This document shows positions 11,127 through 19,065 of a stretch of DNA of 64,000 bases, in pieces. Origin of the DNA: Microbulbifer hainanensis (GTDB lineage: Bacteria; Pseudomonadota; Gammaproteobacteria; Pseudomonadales; Cellvibrionaceae); the NCBI RefSeq assembly GCF_014904735.1, contig NZ_JACZCR010000009.1, positions 1 to 64,000 of the forward strand. Reading direction: 5' to 3'. The position numbers were made by a program, and so were the translations under genes. Within the stretch, counting starts at the first letter, position 1, and the number at the start of each line of letters is the position of its first letter. A model generated the notes under the pieces. It worked only from the letters and a program-made list of their open reading frames with translations. It did not search any database and had not been told where the DNA came from.

Positions 11127-11610
11127 AACGGCCATCCGAAAAAGAATGCACATTCGTCTCAGGTGAATTTTCTGCAGATTGCACTGGCAAATTGACAATA
11201 ATCATCTCGATGCATTCTGCGCCAGCGCAACATCTTTGCGAAACGGGTTTGGTTCGCATTCAATCGTTGCAATCACCCGCAAGATCGGTATAAATGGTTT
11301 CACAACACTAAAGCACTCGAGAACCTTATGGTTAGCGCTTGCTTACTCAAGACAGGGCGTACAAAAAAAAGACCAAGGCGCCGCTGAAATTTGCTTTTTG
11401 CCACAGATTCAGGGGGCTCGATCTGTGGCGCTCCGACCGCAATTTCAGCAAGCGCAGGACGAACGCCTGGCGAAATGAAACCGATATCACGATATCGGCC
11501 CCACCGGTTTCCTTTAGCGAGCACAGCTTTCCGCGACGCCCTGTCCAGTGTCAGAACATTGACGTTGCTTTACGCAAATTCCCATCAATTGCGGGGAAAG
11601 GGACCAGAGC
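11127..11610 (+). other. 484-bp intergenic region with nested hairpins
   Basis: No coding region is supported. Two structured segments stand out. At 11383-11449, outer arms GCTGAAATT/AATTTCAGC enclose inner arms CCACAGAT/ATCTGTGG around a 12-base loop. At 11481-11498 lies CCGATATCACGATATCGG, a perfect 8-bp inverted repeat. Both lie upstream of the FHA gene at 11611 and could be its leader or operator. No U-run follows either. Confidence 0.5.
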
Positions 11611-12597
11611 ATGGCTTGTTTGCAACATCCAGACAGGGAACAGCCCGTCTATCTGATGGCGCACCACACAATTGGCAGACGCCAGGGCGCGGCAGATACG
11701 CGGATTACCAGCGCGGAAATTTCCGGCATTCACGCAGCAATACAGTGGACAGGCACCCACTGGAATATTCGCGACCTCAGCCGCAACGGAACCTGGCTCA
11801 ACAAGCAGCAGATGGTACCGGCCAAAAATTATACTTTGCAGATCGGCGACCAGATCAATTTCGGCCGCGCCACTAACCCGGCGTGGGTCGTGGAGAATCT
11901 CGACGCACCGGAAAACCTGCTGGTCGATCTCGAAAGCGGCGAGGCGCAATCGCTGGAACAGTATCACCTGCTCCCCGATGAGCGCGACCCGCTCGCCAGC
12001 CTGCACTACAGTCCAATTACCGGCCAGTGGCTGTACGAACTCACCGCCAACTCCAACGACAGCGACAACGCCGTCGCGGTCAGGCATGGAGACCGCATCG
12101 ACTGCGGGGTACACAGCTGGACCCTGTTTCTCGCCGACAACCAGGGCGCGACCAAAGAACTCTCCATGCAGCAGCTGTCGATTACCGATTTCGACCTGCG
12201 TTTTTCCGTGAGCCATCACGAAGAACACGTGCAGCTGCAATTGCGCCAGAATGACATCAAGCTGGCACTGCCGGCCCGCATCCACAATTACCTGCTACTG
12301 TACCTGGCCCGCGCCCGGGTGCAGGACATGCTGCGTGGCGCCGACATCGATGCACAGGGCTGGGTCTCCATTCAGGTGGCCACCCGCGAGCTCGGCATTA
12401 CCGTCAATCACCTGAACACACAGATATTCCGCGCGCGCAAACAGATCGCCGAATCCCTGCCAGATGCGATTGATACCTCCGGCCTGGTTGAGCGCCGTTC
12501 CTGGGAAATTCGCCTCGGCTGCAGCCGCTTTGAAATTTACAAGGGCTCCCAGCTGGAATCCCTGAGTGACGACAGCATGGAAGAGCCGGTGGCATAA
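11611..12597 (+). CDS. FHA-domain protein with C-terminal winged-helix-like region
   Basis: 328 aa, no membrane segment. An N-terminal forkhead-associated domain spans about residues 18-75 (TIGRRQG, SGIHAAIQW, SRNGTWLN), including the Gly-Arg, Ser, His and Asn-Gly residues that read phosphothreonine. The C-terminal part (about 220-300, ARIHNYLLLYLARAR... and NHLNTQIFRARKQI) resembles an OmpR-type winged-helix DNA-binding domain. That suggests a transcription factor controlled by the kinase encoded 100 bp downstream, which is inferred. The middle part has no recognised fold. The ATG at 11611 has a GGGGAAAGGGA ribosome site. Confidence 0.82.
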   Translation: MACLQHPDREQPVYLMAHHTIGRRQGAADTRITSAEISGIHAAIQWTGTHWNIRDLSRNGTWLNKQQMVPAKNYTLQIGDQINFGRATNPAWVVENLDAPENLLVDLESGEAQSLEQYHLLPDERDPLASLHYSPITGQWLYELTANSNDSDNAVAVRHGDRIDCGVHSWTLFLADNQGATKELSMQQLSITDFDLRFSVSHHEEHVQLQLRQNDIKLALPARIHNYLLLYLARARVQDMLRGADIDAQGWVSIQVATRELGITVNHLNTQIFRARKQIAESLPDAIDTSGLVERRSWEIRLGCSRFEIYKGSQLESLSDDSMEEPVA

Positions 12598-12697
12598 TAC
12601 CGCCGGCGTCGCGGCGCATGGCGCGCGACAAAAGAATCAATAACAATTTGTATGCTATGGACGGCAGAACGCAATAACGGGGTTTCCTCCGAGATTC

Positions 12698-15292
12698 ATG
12701 ACGTCAGAGCAACTACCTTCGTATATTGGGCGCTACCGGGTCACTGGCCAGCTCGGCGCCGGTGGCATGGGCGTGGTCTATCTCGCGATCGACGAGCGCC
12801 TGGATCGCCGCGTGGCGATCAAATGCCTGCTCAAAAATCCCACCAGTAATTCCGCGCATTTGCGTATCCGCAAGGAGGCGCTGCTGCTCGCCCAGCTGAA
12901 CCACAACAATATCGTGCAGATTTACGATGTGGTGGAGAAGCAGAACGACGTCGCCCTGGTGATGGAATTTGTCGACGGCTGCTCACTGGAGCTGTGGCAG
13001 CGCGAACGCGCACCCAGCCTGCGCCAGAAAATCCAGCTGCTCAAACAGATCTGCAGCGGTCTCGCCCGCGCGCACAGCATGGGTATCATCCACCGGGACC
13101 TGAAAGCCGACAATATCCTGATCGACGACAGCGGCACCGCCAAGATCAGCGATTTTGGTATCGCCAAGAACTGGCGTGAAGACAGCGACCTGACCCGCGA
13201 ACAGCACGTCGCCGGCAGCTGGGGCGCCATGTCTCCAGAGCAGGCGCTGGGCAAGCAACTGGACAATCGCTGCGATCTCTTCGCGCTGGGCGTACTCGCC
13301 TACAAACTGCTATGCGGCCAGAGCCCTTTCGGCGACAACGACAGCGCCTTCGTGATCATGGATCGCATCGTCAACAGCCAGCACCCGCCGGCGGCCAAGC
13401 TCAATCCGGAACTCCCCACTGCGTTGAGCCAACTGCTCGATCGCCTGCTCGCCAAATACCCGAACAAGCGCCCGGTCAATGCCACCGCAGTGGGTGCGGA
13501 ACTGGACGCAATCCTACGGGAACTGGAAGCCCAGCCCCTGGATACCGCCAGCCGCACCGTCACCATTACCGCCGAGAATTTTCACCGGCAGCAGCGCCGC
13601 CGGATCCGCTGGGGCAAGTGGCTGGCCGGCGGCACTGTCACCATCGCCGTAGCGGCACTGGTCGGCACCATCGCCGCCGTATTGCCAGTCAAAGACAGCG
13701 GCGTAGATGGCAAATACATCGCCATTGTCGCCCCGTCCGATAGTGCGCTCACCAACCGCGATATCCGATTGCTGCGCAGCAATATGCTCAGTGCCATCAA
13801 GCAGGGCCTGTCCAACCGCGACGGCCTGTGGCTGATCCCCTATTCCGAATCCCAGCAGGTCACCGGCCAGAATCTGCACGAACAGGCCCGGGCCCTGAAT
13901 GCTGACCTGCTGCTGCACCCGTCACTGTCCTGCCACGCGGAACACTGCGAGGCCTCGCTGGAACTGATCGAGACCGGCAAATTTTCCGTGGTCGCCAACC
14001 GCACCACCACGCTGGAACTGGACGAAAGCCTCGAGAGCCGCGCGCGCACCCTGCAACAACTGAATTATCTGCTCCCCGGGTACCCGCCACAGGACAGCGA
14101 GTCCCGCCTGGCGATCAGCGCCGAGGACTACCAGACCTACCTGGATCTGTTCGAACACCAGAACGATTTCGCCAATCTGGGAGAAATGCTGACGCAGCTC
14201 GAAGCCCTGCGCGACAAGACGCCGGACTTCCCGCCTTACTACGAACTCTATGGCGATATGGTCATCGACCAGCGCTTCAACACGCGCAGCGACGCCACCG
14301 TTGACCGCCTGGAGAGCTTTCTGCGCAAGGCACCGCCATCGATCGCCGATCACCCGGCGGTACTGACAGCCAAGCTGCAGCTCGCCCTCTCCCGCAACGA
14401 CGAGAAACGCACCCACGACCTGCTCGAACAGCTGCGCGTGAAAGCACCGGACCAGGCCATCTATTATTTTTACGCCTCCGTCTATTACCAGGATCGCGAC
14501 GACAACGAGCGGGCGATCGAGGCCATCGACCGGGCGCTGGCCCAGCGCGACAGCTATCGCTACCTGCTGCAGAAAGCGCTGATCCTGTCCCTCAGCGGGG
14601 ATATGAATGGGGCCAAACCCATCCTGCTGCGGGCGATGCAGATGGTCGACGACAATATCGATGCCATCTCGCTGCTGGCGGGTAACGAACTGGACCAGGG
14701 CCGCCCCGCGGAAACCATCCGGCTGCTCAACAGCGCCAGGGTCAAGAAACTCGGCCCGATGGATACCTACAACCTGTGCCTGGCCAACTACATCGAGAAG
14801 CAGTTCGACCGCGCACTGAGCTGTTTCAGCGATGTCGCCGCGCGCGCGCCCCGCGACGCCGACCCGCTGCTCTACCAGGCGGAAATCGCCAACGCCCAGG
14901 GGCAGCCGGAAAAAGCACAGGCATTCGCAGAGAAAGCGCTGGCGCTGACGCGCGAACGCAAGGACTGGGAGGGCCAGCTGATGCAGGCCCGTGCCTACGC
15001 GGAACTGGGCCGCGCCGGCCGCGCCATCGACATGCTGCTGAAAATCCGCCGCACGGCCCCGGACGATCTCTACGTGAATTACGCGCGGGCGCAGGTCTAT
15101 ATCACCACTGGCGACCTGCTCTCCGCCAAGGCCCACGTGCGCAAGACGCTGGAACAGGGCGTCTCCCCGATCTGGTTCGACACCACCCCGTTCGCGCCGG
15201 TGTGTGCGGGGGACGACTTTGCCGACCTGCGCGCGGACTACCCAAACCTCTGCGCCCAAAAAGACAAAAGCGGACCAATTGCGCGAAAATAG
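12698..15292 (+). CDS. Transmembrane Ser/Thr protein kinase with TPR C-terminus (kinase 1)
   Basis: 864 aa. The Hanks-type kinase domain is at about residues 12-275: glycine loop LGAGGMGVVY (19-28), Lys42, Glu60, catalytic IIHRDLKADN (Asp134, Asn139), DFG (152-154) and MSPEQ, so it looks active. A single membrane segment lies at about 307-328 (GGTVTIAVAALVGTIAAVL). The C-terminal 530 residues carry a mixed alpha/beta part (possibly a FlgO- or TolB-like fold) followed by at least five TPR-like units and should be periplasmic. It lies 100 bp after the FHA gene and 101 bp before a paralogous kinase; the three probably form one signalling unit. Confidence 0.9.
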   Translation: MTSEQLPSYIGRYRVTGQLGAGGMGVVYLAIDERLDRRVAIKCLLKNPTSNSAHLRIRKEALLLAQLNHNNIVQIYDVVEKQNDVALVMEFVDGCSLELWQRERAPSLRQKIQLLKQICSGLARAHSMGIIHRDLKADNILIDDSGTAKISDFGIAKNWREDSDLTREQHVAGSWGAMSPEQALGKQLDNRCDLFALGVLAYKLLCGQSPFGDNDSAFVIMDRIVNSQHPPAAKLNPELPTALSQLLDRLLAKYPNKRPVNATAVGAELDAILRELEAQPLDTASRTVTITAENFHRQQRRRIRWGKWLAGGTVTIAVAALVGTIAAVLPVKDSGVDGKYIAIVAPSDSALTNRDIRLLRSNMLSAIKQGLSNRDGLWLIPYSESQQVTGQNLHEQARALNADLLLHPSLSCHAEHCEASLELIETGKFSVVANRTTTLELDESLESRARTLQQLNYLLPGYPPQDSESRLAISAEDYQTYLDLFEHQNDFANLGEMLTQLEALRDKTPDFPPYYELYGDMVIDQRFNTRSDATVDRLESFLRKAPPSIADHPAVLTAKLQLALSRNDEKRTHDLLEQLRVKAPDQAIYYFYASVYYQDRDDNERAIEAIDRALAQRDSYRYLLQKALILSLSGDMNGAKPILLRAMQMVDDNIDAISLLAGNELDQGRPAETIRLLNSARVKKLGPMDTYNLCLANYIEKQFDRALSCFSDVAARAPRDADPLLYQAEIANAQGQPEKAQAFAEKALALTRERKDWEGQLMQARAYAELGRAGRAIDMLLKIRRTAPDDLYVNYARAQVYITTGDLLSAKAHVRKTLEQGVSPIWFDTTPFAPVCAGDDFADLRADYPNLCAQKDKSGPIARK

Positions 15293-15393
15293 TCGCGGCG
15301 CCGCGAAACGGGTAGACTGGACGCAATTCGCGAGATACAACGCGGGAAATTAGAAACAACCGGCTTTACAACGCCTAACAAGAATAAGTGGCT

Positions 15394-17949
15394 ATGGACG
15401 TTGCCGAACCTGAACAGGGACAACTGGGTCGCTACCGCATAGGACGCACACTCGGCGCCGGCGGTATGGGCGTTGTTTACCTGGCCGAAGATACCCGCCT
15501 GCACCGCCAGGTAGCGATCAAGAAGCTGCGCCGGGATGCCACCAGTGCGTCCGCCGGCGCGCGCATCCAGTCCGAGGCGCAACTGCTCGCCCAGCTCAAC
15601 CACCCCAATATCGTGCAGCTCCACGACGTACTGGAAGAAGACGACGGCATCGCCCTGGTGATGGAGTATGTCGAGGGCACCACGCTGAAAGAGTGGATGC
15701 GCGAACACAATGCACCGCTGCGGGACAAACTCGGCCTGCTGATCCAGATCTGCAGCGGTCTCAACGAGGCCCACTCGCTGGGCATCATCCACCGCGACCT
15801 CAAGCCAGACAATATCCTGATCACCTTTGGCGGCACCGCCAAGATCACCGATTTCGGCATCGCCAAATCCCTGCAGCAAAGCGCCGAACAGATCACCCGC
15901 GAGGACCATGTGGCCGGCACCGTGGACGCCATGTCCCCGGAACAGCTGCAGGGTTTCCCGCTGTGTCCGCGCAGCGACCTGTTCAGCCTCGGCGCCATCG
16001 CCTACGAACTGCTGTGTGGCAGCAAGCCGTTCACCATGGGCGAGGGCGGTTCCATGGCACTGGCGCAGCAAGTGGTCAACGAGCCCCATATTCCTCCGCA
16101 GCAGACCAACCCCGACCTGCCGGACCCGCTGGCCGCCCTGCTCGACCGGCTGCTGCTTAAGGATCCGGGCCAGCGTCCGGAATCTGCCCTGCAGGTGCAC
16201 GAGGCGCTGGAATTCCTGCACCAGCACCTGTCCACCAACACGGGCACCCGCGAGTTTTCCGATACGGTCACCAAATTGCTGCGCAAACCACCGAGCGCCC
16301 GCCGCCGCACCCTGCGCGCCGTCGCCGGCGCCGCCGGACTCGCGGCAGTCGGCGTGGCCGGTTATTTCGGCTGGGAATACGCCACCCGCCTGGATCTGCA
16401 ATATATCGCCGTGCTACCGGTGGAGATTCACGGCGAGGTGCGCGGCGAGGACAACGCCAAGGAACTAACCGCGACGATGGTGCGGCAGGCGCTGATGAAT
16501 GCCGCTTCGCAGTTGAAAGCCAGTGCGCTGGTCAGCTTTACGCCGAAAGACGGGCAGGATTTCGATGCGCAGCTGCAGAAGCTGCGGGACAAGGGGGTGA
16601 CCGATGCGCTATTTGCGCGGCTGGATTGTGCGCAGGTGCGCTGTGAGATCGAGCTGCAGCGCTTGAATCCGCTCAACAACCAGATCAAACAACAGAGCGG
16701 GTTTGCGTTTTTGTCCGACAAGCGACAGGAAGCGGAATACCGGATCACGAATAGCATGACCGCCCTATTCCCTCAAGTATATAAAAATAATGCATCTGAA
16801 CGCGTGGCGATGTCGCCTAAGGATTACGACCGGTACATCAACATTCTTAGCCGCTTGGATCAAAAAGATCTAAGACCGTTGGACTTGGACACGCTCGAGA
16901 CCTTAATCGAAGAATACCCGAAAAATACAAACCTTTACTCCGCCTATACCAGCGTCGTAGCCAAACTGTTTATTCAAACGGATTCCGAAGGTTACCTTAA
17001 TCGCGGTCTAGCAATGCTCGAAAGGGCCAAACTCCAAAATATTGAAAAACAGCAACTGCTGGCTCAGGAGCTTTGGCTCCGCACCTACAGCACAGACAAA
17101 TCGCAGTTTGACGCTTTGCTAAAAAAATTAAATAAACAGACTGCACCTTCTGCCACATTACTGGCCAAATATGCACGCTATTTATATATGCAGGGAGACT
17201 ACAAGTCCGGCCAGGAGTATGCTGAACAAGCCGCCGCGCTAAACCCGTCGGCCGACAATCTGTATCTGATCGCAATCAACCAGACTGCCAGTGGTAATTA
17301 CGCCGCCGCTAGAACGACCTTAAATCGAATCACAGATTCCTTTCCGGAACACTGGTCTTCCTATTCACTGCTAGGTGTAATCGAGCTTGAAAGTGGTAAT
17401 TTTGCAACTGCGGAAATGGCCATTACTACAATCCCAGAGAATCTGCGTAGCTGGCGCACGAAATCCAATCTCGGCGTCGCCTACTTCTTACAGCAAAAAT
17501 ATCCGGATGCTTTGAAAGTACAGCAACAAATTCTAACGTCTGCACCCAACAGCATTGAAATCGTAGAGGAGATTGCAGCAACCTATCTAATGCTAGGACA
17601 AAAGGATCAGGCTAAAGCTCAATATGAGAGACTTTTGAAGCTGACTATAGAAAAAACAGACCTTGAACAAGCACGCTACCAAGCAATTGCGTTAGCGAAC
17701 TTAGGAAAAAATTCTGAAGCTATAGCCCTAACTCATGAACTTCTAAAAAAAGCAGGAGATGACACATATATACAATATAATGCTGGACAAGTTTATGCTT
17801 TAGCCAGCGAATGGAGCTCGGCCAATTATTATATTGAACAGCTGCTAGATCAGGGCATGAGCGCAGAGTGGTTTAGTCTGCCTGCATTTCAGCAACTCTG
17901 CACCCATCCCCAAGCTTCTAACAGGGTAAAAACTGCTATCTGCAACTGA
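15394..17949 (+). CDS. Transmembrane Ser/Thr protein kinase with TPR C-terminus (kinase 2)
   Basis: 851 aa from the ATG at 15394; a GTG two codons upstream is an alternative. It has the same architecture as kinase 1: glycine loop LGAGGMGVVYLAED, Lys43, Glu61, IIHRDLKPDN (Asp135, Asn140), DFG (153-155), MSPEQ, a membrane segment at about 309-330, then a periplasmic alpha/beta part and TPR repeats. The kinase halves of the two proteins are very alike, whereas the C-terminal halves diverge. From about 16765 (residue 457) the DNA becomes clearly richer in A and T than the first half, with codons such as ATA, AAA, TTA and CTA. The stop codon abuts the stop of the convergent next gene. Confidence 0.9.
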   Translation: MDVAEPEQGQLGRYRIGRTLGAGGMGVVYLAEDTRLHRQVAIKKLRRDATSASAGARIQSEAQLLAQLNHPNIVQLHDVLEEDDGIALVMEYVEGTTLKEWMREHNAPLRDKLGLLIQICSGLNEAHSLGIIHRDLKPDNILITFGGTAKITDFGIAKSLQQSAEQITREDHVAGTVDAMSPEQLQGFPLCPRSDLFSLGAIAYELLCGSKPFTMGEGGSMALAQQVVNEPHIPPQQTNPDLPDPLAALLDRLLLKDPGQRPESALQVHEALEFLHQHLSTNTGTREFSDTVTKLLRKPPSARRRTLRAVAGAAGLAAVGVAGYFGWEYATRLDLQYIAVLPVEIHGEVRGEDNAKELTATMVRQALMNAASQLKASALVSFTPKDGQDFDAQLQKLRDKGVTDALFARLDCAQVRCEIELQRLNPLNNQIKQQSGFAFLSDKRQEAEYRITNSMTALFPQVYKNNASERVAMSPKDYDRYINILSRLDQKDLRPLDLDTLETLIEEYPKNTNLYSAYTSVVAKLFIQTDSEGYLNRGLAMLERAKLQNIEKQQLLAQELWLRTYSTDKSQFDALLKKLNKQTAPSATLLAKYARYLYMQGDYKSGQEYAEQAAALNPSADNLYLIAINQTASGNYAAARTTLNRITDSFPEHWSSYSLLGVIELESGNFATAEMAITTIPENLRSWRTKSNLGVAYFLQQKYPDALKVQQQILTSAPNSIEIVEEIAATYLMLGQKDQAKAQYERLLKLTIEKTDLEQARYQAIALANLGKNSEAIALTHELLKKAGDDTYIQYNAGQVYALASEWSSANYYIEQLLDQGMSAEWFSLPAFQQLCTHPQASNRVKTAICN

Positions 17950-18447
17950 TCACTCTGGATCGATCTTTGCCCGCGGATCACCGGAAATAAAGTCAGCCCC
18001 ACCGGCTGTGGTGCACTGCCACAGGAAAGAATAAGTATCTTCTTCGGCGTCCTTGTTCTTTATCGTGACCTTCAGCTTGGTGTACTTGTGATCGTCATTC
18101 TTTTCCGCTTGCGCTTTGAACTCGTGCTTGAAGTTCTGGGTCAACCCCTTGATGCCGTCCTGGCCCTGTCCGGTTGACTTGGCAAACTGGAGATCCGGCA
18201 CCTCGGACAGATCCAGAGTCAGATTGAGCACAAAAGTGCCCTTCTTGCCGTTGAACTTGAACAGCATATTGCCAAACTGTTCCGCTTCACTGCCGCTGTT
18301 AAACAGCGGCCAGTACTGGTCCACGCCGTCGATCGGGTTGACCGGCTTCAGTACCAGGTCGTAGCTGCGCTCGGTTTCGTCGCCTTCCAGCTCCGCGTTA
18401 AATACCGGCAGCTCCGCACATTTATCGGCCACACTTTGTGCACTCAT
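17950..18447 (-). CDS. Hypothetical soluble protein, 165 aa
   Basis: Not recognised. The ATG at 18447 has a GGGAG site upstream. It has no signal peptide or membrane segment and is acidic, with alternating hydrophobic and polar stretches suggesting a beta-sandwich (GTFVLNLTLDL, HKYTKLKVTIKNKD, TYSFLWQCTTAGG) and a DP-rich tail (SGDPRAKIDPE). It is convergent with kinase 2, with no gap, and sits between two signalling clusters. It could be a target or cofactor of the FHA/kinase module, but nothing in the sequence proves it. Confidence 0.75.
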   Translation of the reverse strand: MSAQSVADKCAELPVFNAELEGDETERSYDLVLKPVNPIDGVDQYWPLFNSGSEAEQFGNMLFKFNGKKGTFVLNLTLDLSEVPDLQFAKSTGQGQDGIKGLTQNFKHEFKAQAEKNDDHKYTKLKVTIKNKDAEEDTYSFLWQCTTAGGADFISGDPRAKIDPE

Positions 18448-18615
18448 AGTCCACTCCCATTGTTCTTATTCACGCCCCTGTAACCACACAGGGACTATTG
18501 GCTAGTCCTTGATGTTGTCCGGAACCCCGCTTCCGGGCGCATAACGCGCGACATAGCATAAGTCGAACCCACACCGGAACTCCATCACATTTTGGTACAA
18601 ATCAGATTGCCAAAA

Positions 18616-18885
18616 TAAAAAAAACCGGCAGTAACGCAGTTACTGCCGGTCCGAATGATGGTCCCAGCCATCGACGGTTACAACAACACTATCAAGAGCG
18701 AAAATTGGAGCATCCATGCCCCGGTCAAGTCCTTCCCCAAACCCCGGCAGACGATAGGCTCTGTGTTTGCCGGGCCCGACTTGACTATCAGCTTGCGCTG
18801 AGCGGGAGTCCCTCCCTCACTGTGTCACTGGGGACACAGAGATCCGTTCCTTCGGATTCGGTGTCGAAGAGTGCCTGTCCATAGC
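18616..18885 (-). ncRNA. Candidate CsrA/RsmA-titrating small RNA (A)
   Basis: No coding signal, but on the minus strand the segment ends in a perfect 12-bp hairpin (18624-18650, arm ACCGGCAGTAAC) followed by an eight-base U-run: a Rho-independent terminator. Within about 170 nt upstream of it the CsrA motif A-N-G-G-A occurs seven times (plus-strand TCCNT at 18713, 18730, 18809, 18813, 18843, 18848, 18878). Several lie in hairpin loops: ATCCGAAGGAACGGAT (18842-18857), GGGAGGGACTCCC (18804-18816), GGGGCATGGATGCTCC (18707-18722) and, with GGGA, GATGGCTGGGACCATC (18657-18672). This is the layout of CsrB/RsmZ RNAs. The 5' end is uncertain; I found no clear -10/-35 or GacA-type box here. Confidence 0.62.
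18624..18650 (-). terminator. Strong Rho-independent terminator, minus strand
   Basis: Perfect 12-bp stem, 3-base loop and an eight-base U-run on the minus strand. No minus-strand protein gene lies directly upstream of it, which supports a non-coding transcript. Confidence 0.85.
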
Positions 18886-19065
18886 GGGGCGTCGAAACAG
18901 CTGCATGACACCCTCTCCCCTTCAACATGGTCGCCACTGTACGGATTGCCGGATTACAGGTCGATCACAGGCCATTACACGTCATTACGGCGCCGCGATA
19001 TCTTCATCCCCCTCGGGCCTGACAGAGTGGCGCTATAACAATAGAGGGCAACCGGTGAGGCAGGC

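Noticed and set aside
13922-15340. Long minus-strand open frame opposite kinase 1
   Set aside because: Shadow of a GC-rich coding gene; lacks family motifs and ribosome site, while the plus-strand kinase is complete.
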